DNA of 64,000 nt from Chryseobacterium salipaludis (GCF_022968825.1 NZ_JALHKS010000002.1:62001-126000); one strand, 5' to 3'; positions 50,309-59,110 are shown, counted from the first letter of the stretch. Notes: generated from the sequence alone by a model not told the origin. Made by a program: numbers and translations.

Positions 50309-51052
50309 TTATTTCTCCAGATTACGGATATATTTCTCGATGGCCATGGTCATGGACGGCGACTCTTTCGTGGGCGCCATCACGTCCACCCGAAGTTTTG
50401 CATCTTTGGCAGCCTGCTCGGTAGTGGAACCAAACACGGCTACTTTGGTATCTCCCTGCTCAAATTCCGGGAAGTTTTCGCCCAGCGAGCGAATTCCCTG
50501 CGGACTGAAGAAAATCAGCATATCATAATCCTTAATGGCGATATCGCTCAGGTCGCTGCATACCGTGCGGTACATGGTAGCGCGTGTCCAGTCCACACCG
50601 CTGGCATCCAGAACTCTCGGAATGTCCGGACTCAGAATATCTGATGAAGGCAGGAGGTATTTCTCATCCGGGAACTTTTTAAATAAAGGCGCCAGATCAG
50701 AAAAAGTTTTTTCACCAAAAGCAATCTTGCGTTTTCTGTACACGATGTGCTTTTGCAGATAGTTGGCTACCGCCTCGGACTGGCAGATATACCGCATGGA
50801 ATCCGGAACCGTAAAACGCATTTCTTCAGCCAGGCGGAAATAATGGTCAATCGCATTCCGGCTGGTAAAAATGATCCCGGTGTACTGCGTGAGATCAATT
50901 TTTTGTGTCCGCAACTCTTTGGCATCTACTCCTTCCACATGGATGAAGGGCCGGAAATCTATTCTGATTTTTTCTTTCTTGGCGATTTCCAGGTAGGGCG
51001 AAGATTCATTCGGCGCAGGCTGCGACACCAGGATAGATTTAATTTTCATCAT
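50309..51052 (-). CDS. hemD: Uroporphyrinogen-III synthase (HemD-like)
   Basis: A 247-residue protein with the two-domain HemD fold: SILVSQPAPNESSPYLEIAK at the N-terminus, DLTQYTGIIFTSRNAIDHYF, YICQSEAVANYLQKHI, then DYDMLIFFSPQGIRSLGENF and TKVAVFGSTTEQAAKDAKLR. HemD proteins share few conserved residues, so the call rests on this layout. It closes the linear tetrapyrrole to uroporphyrinogen III in haem synthesis. A supply of haem fits the many c-type haem sites in the nearby act operon, but no other hem gene is in the window. It follows the DUF4271 gene by nine bases. Confidence 0.82.
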   Translation of the reverse strand: MMKIKSILVSQPAPNESSPYLEIAKKEKIRIDFRPFIHVEGVDAKELRTQKIDLTQYTGIIFTSRNAIDHYFRLAEEMRFTVPDSMRYICQSEAVANYLQKHIVYRKRKIAFGEKTFSDLAPLFKKFPDEKYLLPSSDILSPDIPRVLDASGVDWTRATMYRTVCSDLSDIAIKDYDMLIFFSPQGIRSLGENFPEFEQGDTKVAVFGSTTEQAAKDAKLRVDVMAPTKESPSMTMAIEKYIRNLEK

Positions 51053-51061
51053 GAGTTTGTC

Positions 51062-51703
51062 TTAAATATATAATAGCCGCCAAAGGGCCAGCAAGGGTAT
51101 AATTTGAAGGGTGCAAATATACAAAATTTTATAAAATGTTTTCTCGGGAAAAGCCGGCTGCGTGGCCAGCAGAAACACTAAGTTCTTGAAGACGAAGACG
51201 ATGACCAATCCCCACACGTACCAACTGAAGACAACCTTCAGCTCTTGAGGATAATAATAATGCATGAAACATACACCAAATAAAAGCAGTGAGGCGCTGA
51301 AAAAAAATTTGGACGCCACAAACTGCAGATGGTTCCACCGTTCCGCATCATTACTGGCTTTATAAAACAAATAAGTCAGGCCGGCACGCAGCACATAAAA
51401 CCCGCTCAGCACTAAAAAGGTATAGCCGAATTTATTTAGCTCATAACCAAACAATTGCAGTCTTAAGACAAACTGCGGAACAATGGGAATCGTTTGAGAG
51501 AGCAATGTGGTAAGCAACACAACATAGATAAAACTCACAATAAGCCAGCTCAGGAAGTTATTGGTTACGTCCGCATATTGCTGAAAAAGAAAACTGCGCA
51601 CGGTAGAATCCCGATGCAGATAAATAAGCATAAAAAGATACAGCGCAAAGCAGGCCGTCAAAACAAAAATTACCCAATCATTTTGCTGTACAATTCTTAC
51701 CAA
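51062..51703 (-). CDS. DUF4271 membrane protein (TTG start)
   Basis: A 213-residue integral membrane protein with about six helices, e.g. WVIFVLTACFALYLFMLIYL, FLSWLIVSFIYVVLLTTLLS, FGYTFLVLSGFYVLRAGLTY and YVWGLVIVFVFKNLVFLLAT. Layout and its position just upstream of hemD match DUF4271, a Bacteroidota family of unknown function. The best start is TTG at 51701-51703; the next in-frame Met (MLIYLHRD) would remove the first helix. A TATTTTTG promoter element lies 13 bases before that TTG. Confidence 0.78.
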   Translation of the reverse strand: MVRIVQQNDWVIFVLTACFALYLFMLIYLHRDSTVRSFLFQQYADVTNNFLSWLIVSFIYVVLLTTLLSQTIPIVPQFVLRLQLFGYELNKFGYTFLVLSGFYVLRAGLTYLFYKASNDAERWNHLQFVASKFFFSASLLLFGVCFMHYYYPQELKVVFSWYVWGLVIVFVFKNLVFLLATQPAFPEKTFYKILYICTLQIIPLLALWRLLYI

Positions 51704-51716
51704 AGAAATTTTTTTG

Positions 51717-51724
51717 CAAAAATA
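51717..51724 (-). promoter_or_regulatory. TAnnTTTG promoter element for the DUF4271-hemD unit
   Basis: Minus-strand TATTTTTG is a full -7 match. It supports a start at the TTG 51703 rather than any site further upstream. Confidence 0.5.
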
Positions 51725-51803
51725 CTAATATTAGGGTAATAGTTTATTTTAAAAAAGATAAAGCAGCGCCGGCACGCCGGATGAGATCACGAAGGAAAAA
51801 GTT

Positions 51804-51811
51804 TATCTTTG
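51804..51811 (+). promoter_or_regulatory. TAnnTTTG promoter element for the glycosyltransferase gene
   Basis: TATCTTTG is a full -7 match ending 16 bases before the ATG at 51828. Confidence 0.55.
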
Positions 51812-51827
51812 CACATTAATTTTCCGG

Positions 51828-52544
51828 ATGAAAAAACTCGTCATCATTCCGACGTACAACGAAATCGAAAACATTGAAAACATTATTGCTGCCGTCTTCA
51901 GCCTGCAGCAGGATTTCGAAGTACTGGTGGTGGATGACTCATCACCGGATGGTACGGCAGAGGTTGTAAAAAGAATGCAAACTACCAGCAACGGGCAACT
52001 GCATCTGGAGATTCGCAAAGTTAAGGACGGATTGGGGCAAGCCTATATCCACGGGTTTCGCTGGGCCCTGAAAAACGGTTACGACTATATCTTTGAGATG
52101 GATGCCGACTTTTCCCACAATCCGCAGGACCTTCCGCGTCTGTACGAAGCCTGTCGTACCGCTGATATGAGTGTAGGCTCGCGGTATGCCCGCGGCGTCA
52201 ATGTCGTAAACTGGCCCATGGGTCGGGTGTTGTTATCCTACGGCGCTTCTATTTATGTACGCAAGATTCTGGGAATTCAAATCCGGGACACCACAGCCGG
52301 TTTTGTTTGTTTTTCGCGGCGTGTGCTGGAAGAAATTAATTTAGACCAGATTCGGCTGAAAGGCTACGGCTTTCAAATTGAAATGAAATTCCGTGCCCTG
52401 CAGAAAGGATTTAAAGTCGTGGAAGTTCCCATTATTTTTACCAACCGTGAGTTGGGTACCAGCAAAATGAACGGCGGCATTATTCATGAAGCGGTTTTCG
52501 GTGTCCTGAATATGAAATGGAAATCACTGATCGGCAAATTATGA
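51828..52544 (+). CDS. Polyprenol-phosphate mannose synthase-like GT2 glycosyltransferase
   Basis: A 238-residue family 2 glycosyltransferase of the DPM1/Ppm1 type. Motifs: VIIPTYNEIENIENIIAA, VLVVDDSSPDGTAEVV, GLGQAYIHGFRWAL, IFEMDADFSHNPQDL (DAD nucleotide-metal site), VGSRYARGVNV and GYGFQIEMKFRALQKGF. It lacks the C-terminal membrane helices of longer relatives, like DPM1 and the catalytic domain of Ppm1. It should move a sugar, probably mannose, from GDP-sugar to a polyprenyl phosphate for protein or glycan modification. Its stop overlaps the next gene by four bases (ATGA). Confidence 0.9.
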   Translation: MKKLVIIPTYNEIENIENIIAAVFSLQQDFEVLVVDDSSPDGTAEVVKRMQTTSNGQLHLEIRKVKDGLGQAYIHGFRWALKNGYDYIFEMDADFSHNPQDLPRLYEACRTADMSVGSRYARGVNVVNWPMGRVLLSYGASIYVRKILGIQIRDTTAGFVCFSRRVLEEINLDQIRLKGYGFQIEMKFRALQKGFKVVEVPIIFTNRELGTSKMNGGIIHEAVFGVLNMKWKSLIGKL

Positions 52545-52957
52545 AACACCTTATATATATACTGTTGTTTTTTCTGTGTGCCTGCACAGAGCTGATCGAT
52601 AAACCCAAAGAGGTCATCGAAAAAGAGGTTATGGCGGAAATGATTGCTGATTTTGCCATCAATGAACAAATCATGGGCATGTCCGATAACTACAATCTGG
52701 ATAACGCCACACGCTTCACCATGAAAAAATATAAAGTAACTTCTGCAGCCTATGCCGACAGTTACCGATACTATACCGCCACCGGCGATATGGATAAAAT
52801 CCTAAAACGCGCACAGAAAATTATTATAAAACGCGATCCGGAAGCCGGCCAATATATCGAAGAGCAAATCGCAGAAGAGAAGCGAAAGGAAAAGGAAAGG
52901 CAGGAAAAAGAAAAGAAAGAACAAGAAAAAGCGCGCTCCGGCGAAACGAATAATTAA
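52541..52957 (+). CDS. DUF4296 lipoprotein
   Basis: A 138-residue lipoprotein starting at 52541 (MKHLIYILLFFLCAC, lipidated Cys 15). The DUF4296 part is VIEKEVMAEMIADFAINEQI, TRFTMKKYKVTSAAYADSYR and YYTATGDMDKILKRAQKIII, a helical domain. The last about 35 residues are a Glu/Lys/Arg coiled coil (EEKRKEKERQEKEKKEQEKA). DUF4296 is a Bacteroidota family of unknown function. It overlaps the glycosyltransferase stop by four bases and ends one base before the tgt ATG, so the three genes and the following permease look like one operon. Confidence 0.78.
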   Translation: MKHLIYILLFFLCACTELIDKPKEVIEKEVMAEMIADFAINEQIMGMSDNYNLDNATRFTMKKYKVTSAAYADSYRYYTATGDMDKILKRAQKIIIKRDPEAGQYIEEQIAEEKRKEKERQEKEKKEQEKARSGETNN

Positions 52958-52958
52958 T

Positions 52959-54092
52959 ATGTCCGATTTTTTTACAATAAATACTACGACCACCGGCAAA
53001 GCAAGAGCCGGTACCATGACTACTGATCACGGAACCATTCAGACCCCGATTTTTATGCCGGTCGGTACCGTTGCTTCGGTGAAAACAGTCCATCAGCAGG
53101 AACTTAAAAATGACATTCGTGCCCAGATTATCCTGGGAAACACCTATCACCTGAATCTGCGTCCCGGCATGGAGGTAATGCAGCGGGCGGGCGGACTGCA
53201 TAAATTCATGGGCTGGGATCTGCCCATTCTGACAGATTCCGGCGGATACCAGGTCTTCTCTTTATCCAAATCCCGCAAAATGAATGAAGAGGGTGTGAAA
53301 TTTAAATCACACATTGACGGCAGCAGCCATTTCATCTCTCCCGAAAAATCAATGGAAATTCAGCGACAGATCGGTGCCGATATTTTTATGGCCTTTGATG
53401 AGTGCACACCGTATCCCTGTGAATATAATCAGGCCCGGGAATCCATGGAACTCACCCACCGCTGGCTGAAAAGATGCATTCAGTGGACGGAAGACAATCC
53501 CGAATTGTATGGCTACCGCCAAAGATTATTTCCCATTGTGCAGGGTTCCACGTATTCGGACCTGCGCAAACAATCCGCGGAATTTATTTCTGAACAGAAT
53601 GCAGAAGGAAATGCCATCGGCGGACTTTCCGTCGGAGAACCGGAAGAGGAAATGTACCGCATTACCGATGAAGTGACCGATATTTTACCAAAAGAAAAGC
53701 CACGATACCTCATGGGCGTAGGCACACCGTGGAATATCCTGGAAGCCATCGGGCTTGGCGTGGATATGATGGACTGCGTAATGCCGACCAGAAATGCGCG
53801 CAACGCCATGCTCTTCACCTGGAACGGCGTGATGAACATGAAAAACGAAAAGTGGAAAACAGATTTCTCTCCGCTGGATGAATTTGGTACCAGTCATGTG
53901 GACAGCGCCTACACAAAAGCGTATGTTCGCCACCTGTTTGCCGCACGGGAATACCTTGGCAAGCAGATTGCGTCCATCCACAATCTGGCGTTCTATCTGG
54001 AGCTGGTACGCGTAGCCCGCGAGCATATTGTAGCCGGCGATTTCTATGAGTGGAAAGACAGGGTAATCCCACAACTGAAACAGCGCCTCTGA
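52959..54092 (+). CDS. tgt: tRNA-guanine transglycosylase (queuine/preQ1), zinc cysteines absent
   Basis: A 377-residue enzyme that swaps guanine-34 for preQ1 in tRNAs with a GUN anticodon. Active-site motifs are intact: PILTDSGGYQVFSLSK (general Asp), GADIFMAFDECTPYP, GGLSVGEPEEEM, YLMGVGTPWNI and the nucleophile region MMDCVMPTRNARN. The zinc motif normally found after it (CxCxxC) is missing: the segment reads PLDEFGTSHVDSAYTKAYV. The later IASIHNLAFYLELV with its conserved His remains. I recall the same loss in other flavobacterial Tgt proteins. Length is normal. It lies between DUF4296 and the LptF/G-like gene. Confidence 0.94.
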   Translation: MSDFFTINTTTTGKARAGTMTTDHGTIQTPIFMPVGTVASVKTVHQQELKNDIRAQIILGNTYHLNLRPGMEVMQRAGGLHKFMGWDLPILTDSGGYQVFSLSKSRKMNEEGVKFKSHIDGSSHFISPEKSMEIQRQIGADIFMAFDECTPYPCEYNQARESMELTHRWLKRCIQWTEDNPELYGYRQRLFPIVQGSTYSDLRKQSAEFISEQNAEGNAIGGLSVGEPEEEMYRITDEVTDILPKEKPRYLMGVGTPWNILEAIGLGVDMMDCVMPTRNARNAMLFTWNGVMNMKNEKWKTDFSPLDEFGTSHVDSAYTKAYVRHLFAAREYLGKQIASIHNLAFYLELVRVAREHIVAGDFYEWKDRVIPQLKQRL

Positions 54093-54109
54093 TCAACGTT
54101 TGACAGCTG

Positions 54110-55204
54110 ATGAAAATAATAGACCTTTATATCATCCGTAAATACCTGGGCACTTTTGGCTTTATGCTGGCTTTGCTCAGTATCATCGTATTGGTGATCG
54201 ATGTGCAGGCAAAAGCGCCGCGTATTGAGTCCAACGGATTTAAGGTAAGTGAATTTCTGATCAATTTCTATCCCTTCTGGATTGTGAATCTGATCATTAC
54301 CTTCATGTCTATTCTGGTTTTTATCTCGGTTATTTTCTTCACTTCGAAACTGGCAAATGACACCGAGATTGTCGCCATTATCAGTTCCGGTGCAAGCTTT
54401 CACCGGTTTGCGCGGCCTTACTTAATCACTTCGGGTTTTATTGCTTTGTCTGCTCTGGCTATCAATCACTTTGTACTGCCCCTGGCGAATATGAAAAAGA
54501 ATGAGCTGGAACCGTACACCTATAACGCGAAAAAACGGGAAGGATTTACCGGTACAGCCGAGGTGGCCACGCAACTGTCCCGCCTGGAATATATCTTCCT
54601 GAAATCATATAACCGAAAAGAAAAACGCGGCAACGGCATTTTTTATCAGAAGTTTAATGACAAGCAGCAACTGGTCTATCAGATTAATGGCGCGGAATTC
54701 AGCTGGCAACCGGATAAAAAGCAATTTCAGATCAGCGATTACCTCATCAAAACATTTCTGCCCAATCAAAAGGAAAAACTGGAGCAGGGCAGCGTGATGC
54801 TGAAGGATTTTGGCCTGCCGCCGGAAGAATTATTCCCCGATGTTCTGCTCGGCCAGAATAAAACAACACCGGACCTGCTCACTTTTATCGATCGCGAAAA
54901 ACAGAAAGGCAACGCCAACCTGAATGATTATTTAAATGAGCTTCACCAGCGAACTTCCATGCCGTTTTCCGTGATTGTCCTCACCTTTCTGGGACTGTCT
55001 CTTTCCTCCGAAAAGAAACGCGGCGGGCTGGGCATGAATCTGGCGATTGGTATTGCACTGGCCTTTGTTTTTGTCTTCTCTTTCGAAGCATTAAAAGTAG
55101 TTTCTGCGAACCAAACGCTGCCGCCGGCATTGGCTATGTGGCTGCCGAATATCATCTTTACGCCCATTGCCTTGTTTTTATATTTACGGCGTGCAAATCA
55201 GTAA
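54110..55204 (+). CDS. LptF/LptG-family permease (YjgP/YjgQ)
   Basis: A 364-residue membrane protein of the lipopolysaccharide transporter core. Two groups of three helices flank a periplasmic beta-jellyroll: LYIIRKYLGTFGFMLALLSI, FWIVNLIITFMSILVFISVI, then after the jellyroll SVIVLTFLGLSLSSEKKRGG, FVFVFSFEALKVVSANQ and WLPNIIFTPIALFLYL. LptF and LptG cannot be told apart safely here. With LptB it extracts LPS from the inner membrane. It lies 17 bases after tgt and overlaps the convergent birA by seven bases. Confidence 0.9.
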   Translation: MKIIDLYIIRKYLGTFGFMLALLSIIVLVIDVQAKAPRIESNGFKVSEFLINFYPFWIVNLIITFMSILVFISVIFFTSKLANDTEIVAIISSGASFHRFARPYLITSGFIALSALAINHFVLPLANMKKNELEPYTYNAKKREGFTGTAEVATQLSRLEYIFLKSYNRKEKRGNGIFYQKFNDKQQLVYQINGAEFSWQPDKKQFQISDYLIKTFLPNQKEKLEQGSVMLKDFGLPPEELFPDVLLGQNKTTPDLLTFIDREKQKGNANLNDYLNELHQRTSMPFSVIVLTFLGLSLSSEKKRGGLGMNLAIGIALAFVFVFSFEALKVVSANQTLPPALAMWLPNIIFTPIALFLYLRRANQ

Positions 55205-55914
55205 AGCATGGTAATTTCCTGATTCCGAAATCTCTGTACACCTTCATTTTCCAAATCTACCAGCAGCAGTCCGTTTGAATCCATTTCCCGGATAATGCCA
55301 TTTTGTCTGCCGGATTTTGTGTCGAACACCATTACTTTTCCTTTACCGAAAAGCCGGTCATTGATGTTTTTAATAATATCTGGTGCAGAAATATTACCGG
55401 TAATGTGCGCGGTTAAAAAAGCGTGTAAATCTTCTGCAACTTGTTTGGGATCATAGGAATGTCCGGTCTGGCTCAGCAAAGATCCCGCTTTTGGCAAACC
55501 CGGAAATTCGCGTTGCAACACATTCAGTCCGATTCCAATAAGATAATAAGGCTGTCTCTCCACCGTAACACGTTCTGTTAAGAGACCGGCGATTTTTTTT
55601 TGATTTAAAATAATGTCATTGGGCCATTTGATTTCCACTGCTTGTTTTGTCAAATTGGCAACAAAATCAGCCACCAAAGCAGCGGTACGAAAATTGAATA
55701 AAACAGCCTGAATCTCACACTCTTTTTCAGCAATGGCAAGTGTGTAGGCAATATTCCGGTTTGCGGGCATTTCCCAAACCTTTCCGTACTGCCCGCGTCC
55801 ACCGGTTTGATCAAGTGTAAATAAAGCCAAAAGCCCGGTTTGATTGTCTTTTAGAAATTGCAGGATTTCCTGTTGCGTAGAACTGCATTGAGCGATGTAA
55901 AGAAGCGGGGCCAT
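55198..55914 (-). CDS. birA: Biotin--[acetyl-CoA carboxylase] ligase (no DNA-binding domain)
   Basis: A 238-residue class I biotin protein ligase that activates biotin to biotinyl-AMP and joins it to carrier proteins. Motifs: DQTGGRGQYGKVWEMPANRN (biotin/ATP loop), VEIKWPNDIILNQKKIAGLL and YYLIGIGLNVLQ. The C-terminal SH3-like part is in GKVMVFDTKSGRQNGIIREM. There is no N-terminal helix-turn-helix, so it is an enzyme only and not the bifunctional repressor. It is convergent with, and overlaps, the permease gene. Confidence 0.92.
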   Translation of the reverse strand: MAPLLYIAQCSSTQQEILQFLKDNQTGLLALFTLDQTGGRGQYGKVWEMPANRNIAYTLAIAEKECEIQAVLFNFRTAALVADFVANLTKQAVEIKWPNDIILNQKKIAGLLTERVTVERQPYYLIGIGLNVLQREFPGLPKAGSLLSQTGHSYDPKQVAEDLHAFLTAHITGNISAPDIIKNINDRLFGKGKVMVFDTKSGRQNGIIREMDSNGLLLVDLENEGVQRFRNQEITMLY

Positions 55915-55973
55915 TTAAGAAAACTTTAAGATTCAGCGGCTGTAAATGTGAGACTATTTAGAGAAAAAAACAA

Positions 55974-55981
55974 TAAATTTG
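55974..55981 (+). promoter_or_regulatory. TAnnTTTG promoter element for the rsfS-ftsH cluster
   Basis: TAAATTTG is a full -7 match ending 20 bases before the rsfS ATG at 56002. Confidence 0.58.
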
Positions 55982-56001
55982 CAGATTATACAAAATTTTG
56001 A

Positions 56002-56364
56002 ATGAGTAAAACCACAGAAAAGCAACTACTTATAGATACCATCGTAGATGCGATCCAAGATACCAAGGGAGAAGATATTATGATCTTCGACCTTTCCAAA
56101 ATCGAAAACTCGGTAGCCCAGACCTTTGTGATCTGCACCGGGAATTCGAACACCCAGGTTTCAGCCATTGCCGGCAATATCGAAAAGAAAGTACGAAACG
56201 AAATTCACGACCGCCCGTGGCACGTGGAAGGAACGGAGAATGCCTTATGGATTCTGCTGGACTATGTATCCGTAGTCGTGCACGTATTCCAGCGGCAAAC
56301 GCGTGAATATTATGAGATTGAAGAGCTTTGGGGCGATGCGGAAATCACAACAATAGAAAATTAA
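56002..56364 (+). CDS. rsfS: Ribosome silencing factor RsfS
   Basis: A 120-residue protein that binds uL14 and blocks 30S-50S joining when nutrients are short. Motifs: LLIDTIVDAIQDTKGEDIMI, FDLSKIENSVAQTFVICTGN, STQVSAIAGNIEKKV-type helix, RPWHVEGTENALWILLDYVS and VVHVFQRQTREYYEIEELWG. Standard family length. First gene of a rightward cluster; ftsH follows after 49 bases. Confidence 0.94.
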   Translation: MSKTTEKQLLIDTIVDAIQDTKGEDIMIFDLSKIENSVAQTFVICTGNSNTQVSAIAGNIEKKVRNEIHDRPWHVEGTENALWILLDYVSVVVHVFQRQTREYYEIEELWGDAEITTIEN

Positions 56365-56413
56365 ATACTACCGTTGACGAAGCAACTCTTCGTCAAAATT
56401 TTTATAAAAAGAC

Positions 56414-58411
56414 ATGAATAACAATAAAGGATTTAACTGGTTTTTCCCCATCGCGATTGCAGCCGTCCTGATATTTTTCTTCACCAATATGGGTGGGGAT
56501 TCGTCAGCCAACAATCTGGATGAAGAAGGTTTTTACCAGTTGATGGAACAGGGCAAGGTGCAAAATGTGATGATTTACAAAGACACCGAAAAAGCCGATG
56601 TATTCCTCACAAAAGCTGCCAAGGCAGAAGCCGCTACCAAAGAAGTACAGCGCGAACGCAGTCCGTTTTCGGCATTTGATTTTTCACCAAAGCCGGATTA
56701 CACCTTAAGTTTCGGCGACCTGCAGCTTTTCCTGGAAAAGTTTGATACCATTAAAAAAGAAAACCCTGCGATCGCGACCAAGAAGGATTACGGCGTTGGG
56801 AAGAACCCAATGACCGAACTGCTCTTTACCGCGATTTTCTGGATTGCCATTATGGCACTGTTCTATTTCGTTATCTTCCGCAGAATGATGGGCGGCGGTG
56901 GCGGCAATGGTCCTGGCGGACAAATTTTCTCCATTGGGAAATCACGTGCGAAATTGTTTGACGAAAAAGACAAAGTTCAGGTTACATTTAAAGATGTAGC
57001 CGGCTTGGAAGGTGCGAAGGAAGAAGTACAGGAGGTGGTGGATTTCCTGAAGAACTCTGATAAATACACCAAACTCGGTGGTAAGATTCCCAAAGGGGTA
57101 CTGCTGGTAGGTCCTCCGGGAACGGGTAAAACCTTATTGGCAAAAGCGGTTGCCGGTGAAGCGAAAGTACCGTTCTTCTCACTGTCCGGCTCTGATTTTG
57201 TGGAAATGTTTGTGGGTGTGGGTGCTTCTCGTGTACGTGATTTATTTGCGCAGGCAAAGGCAAAATCACCGGCGATTATATTTATTGACGAGATTGATGC
57301 AATCGGCCGTGCCCGTGGTAAAGGAAATATTACCGGCGGAAACGATGAACGCGAAAATACCCTGAACCAACTCCTTACGGAAATGGATGGCTTCGGTACC
57401 GATACGAACGTGATCGTGATGGCTGCCACCAACCGCGCAGATATTCTGGATAAAGCCTTAATGCGCGCCGGACGTTTTGACCGTTCCATTTATGTGGATC
57501 TTCCGGAACTGCACGAGCGAAAAGAAATCTTCGAAGTGCACCTGGCGAAAATCAAACTTGACCCGAATATCGACCGTGAGTTTTTGGCGAAACAGACGCC
57601 AGGCTTCAGTGGTGCTGATATTGCTAACGTTTGTAATGAAGCAGCCCTGATTGCGGCCAGAAATGACCACGAGTCGGTGACCAAACAGGATTTCCTGGAT
57701 GCGGTAGACCGGATCATCGGTGGGCTTGAAAAGAAAAACAAAGCCATTAAACCATCCGAGAAAAGACGTGTGGCTTATCACGAAGCAGGTCACGCTACTA
57801 TTTCCTGGCTGGTGGAACACGCAGCTCCGCTGTTGAAAGTAACCATTGTTCCGCGCGGACGTTCCCTGGGTGCTGCCTGGTATCTGCCGGAGGAAAGACA
57901 ACTGACCACCACAGAACAGATGTACGACGAACTGTGCGCCACCCTGGGCGGACGTGCTGCCGAACAGACGATTTTCGGGAATATTTCCACCGGAGCGTTA
58001 TCCGATCTGGAACGTGTGACCAAACAGGCGCAGGCCATGGTAACCATTTATGGTTTAAATGATAAGCTGGGGAATATTTCCTACTACGACAGTTCAGGCC
58101 AATCTGAATACAGTTTTGGAAAACCGTATTCTGACCAGACTGCCAAAATGATTGATGAGGAAATCTCTAAAATCATCGAGACGCAATACCAGCGGGCTTT
58201 GCAAATTCTGGAAGAGAACAAGGATAAGCTGGATGCACTAGCTAATAAACTTTTGGAAAAAGAAGTTATTTTCCGTGAAGACCTGGAAGAGATTTTCGGT
58301 AAAAGAGCCTGGGATCCGGAGCTGACAGAGCAGCCGGTATCCTCCGCGCAGCCGGAAAATCCTGTACAGGAAGAAGAAGTGATTGCACCGGATTCCGGTA
58401 CTCAGCTTTAA
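56414..58411 (+). CDS. ftsH: ATP-dependent zinc metalloprotease FtsH
   Basis: A 665-residue hexameric membrane protease. First membrane helix about 6-24 (FNWFFPIAIAAVLIFFFTN), a periplasmic domain, then a second helix (LLFTAIFWIAIMALFYFVIF) and a Gly-rich linker. The AAA module has Walker A LVGPPGTGKTLLAKAVAG, pore loop FVEMFVGVGASRVRDLF, Walker B IIFIDEIDAIG and second region TNRADILDKALMRAGRFDR. The protease has HEAGH in VAYHEAGHATISWLVE and the distal Asp in STGALSDLERVTKQA. It degrades damaged membrane proteins and regulators such as LpxC in other bacteria. A terminator follows. Confidence 0.97.
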   Translation: MNNNKGFNWFFPIAIAAVLIFFFTNMGGDSSANNLDEEGFYQLMEQGKVQNVMIYKDTEKADVFLTKAAKAEAATKEVQRERSPFSAFDFSPKPDYTLSFGDLQLFLEKFDTIKKENPAIATKKDYGVGKNPMTELLFTAIFWIAIMALFYFVIFRRMMGGGGGNGPGGQIFSIGKSRAKLFDEKDKVQVTFKDVAGLEGAKEEVQEVVDFLKNSDKYTKLGGKIPKGVLLVGPPGTGKTLLAKAVAGEAKVPFFSLSGSDFVEMFVGVGASRVRDLFAQAKAKSPAIIFIDEIDAIGRARGKGNITGGNDERENTLNQLLTEMDGFGTDTNVIVMAATNRADILDKALMRAGRFDRSIYVDLPELHERKEIFEVHLAKIKLDPNIDREFLAKQTPGFSGADIANVCNEAALIAARNDHESVTKQDFLDAVDRIIGGLEKKNKAIKPSEKRRVAYHEAGHATISWLVEHAAPLLKVTIVPRGRSLGAAWYLPEERQLTTTEQMYDELCATLGGRAAEQTIFGNISTGALSDLERVTKQAQAMVTIYGLNDKLGNISYYDSSGQSEYSFGKPYSDQTAKMIDEEISKIIETQYQRALQILEENKDKLDALANKLLEKEVIFREDLEEIFGKRAWDPELTEQPVSSAQPENPVQEEEVIAPDSGTQL

Positions 58412-58430
58412 TATAAATAGCTCCCGCTGG

Positions 58431-58461
58431 GTGTCTTCATGGGCACAAAGCGGGAGTTTTC
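58431..58461 (+). terminator. Terminator after ftsH
   Basis: CTCCCGCT at 58431-58438 pairs with AGCGGGAG at 58449-58456 and is followed by TTTT. It separates ftsH from the LUD gene, which has its own promoter element. Confidence 0.72.
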
Positions 58462-58494
58462 CGTTAAAGCGGTACAGTTTCAGCAAATATTTTT

Positions 58495-58502
58495 TATTTT
58501 TG
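58495..58502 (+). promoter_or_regulatory. TAnnTTTG promoter element for the LUD-domain gene
   Basis: TATTTTTG is a full -7 match ending 26 bases before the TTG start at 58529. Confidence 0.52.
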
Positions 58503-58528
58503 TTTAACATTCGTAAAAATGAGCGGCA

Positions 58529-59110
58529 TTGAGTATATTTAAAAAATGGGTAGGTAAAATACTGAATCAGCCTGAACCGGAAGAAAGTCAGGATCTGATC
58601 AAGATGGGAGAACAGCTGAAAAATGCTGATCTTGATTATAAGTTTGCCCAATTATTTACGCATTCCGGTGGTTTTTTCAATTATTGTGCAGATGAAGCCG
58701 AAGCTTTGCAGACGCTGAATCACATCATCAAACTGGAGCACATCAAGTCTGTTTTCTGCTGGGATCAGGACCTGAAAAACTTTCTGGATGTGGTGGATGT
58801 ACCCTACACCAAGGAACTGGAACTCTTTAATGACTGCGCTTTCATCACCTGCGAATATCTGATTGCCTATGACGGTCGGATCATGCTGTCACATAATAAT
58901 ATCCTGCATTACCACTCGAGCCGCCTGCCGGAGAAGATTATTATCATGGCCAATGTTTCCCAGATTGTCACCAATCTGAATGATGCAATGGGCAAAATCA
59001 AACGCAACGGGAACATCCGGAACCTCACGTCCATCAGTGGCGGCAATTCCAAGCTGGACACGCCTAATAAGGACAATACTAAATTATTCCTCTTACTTAT
59101 TGAAGATTAA
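58529..59110 (+). CDS. LUD-domain protein (LutC/YkgG-like), TTG start
   Basis: A 193-residue cytoplasmic protein of the LUD fold: LKNADLDYKFAQLFTHSGGF, FNYCADEAEALQTLNHIIKL, FNDCAFITCEYLIAYDGRIM and IIIMANVSQIVTNLNDAMGK. LutC-type proteins take part in L-lactate oxidation together with LutA and LutB. Neither partner is present, so this may be a stand-alone member with another role. The family-like N-terminus MSIFKKWVGKILNQ can only begin at TTG 58529; an out-of-frame ATG at 58519 opens a seven-codon frame that overlaps it. It sits between ftsH and cdsA. Confidence 0.85.
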   Translation: MSIFKKWVGKILNQPEPEESQDLIKMGEQLKNADLDYKFAQLFTHSGGFFNYCADEAEALQTLNHIIKLEHIKSVFCWDQDLKNFLDVVDVPYTKELELFNDCAFITCEYLIAYDGRIMLSHNNILHYHSSRLPEKIIIMANVSQIVTNLNDAMGKIKRNGNIRNLTSISGGNSKLDTPNKDNTKLFLLLIED

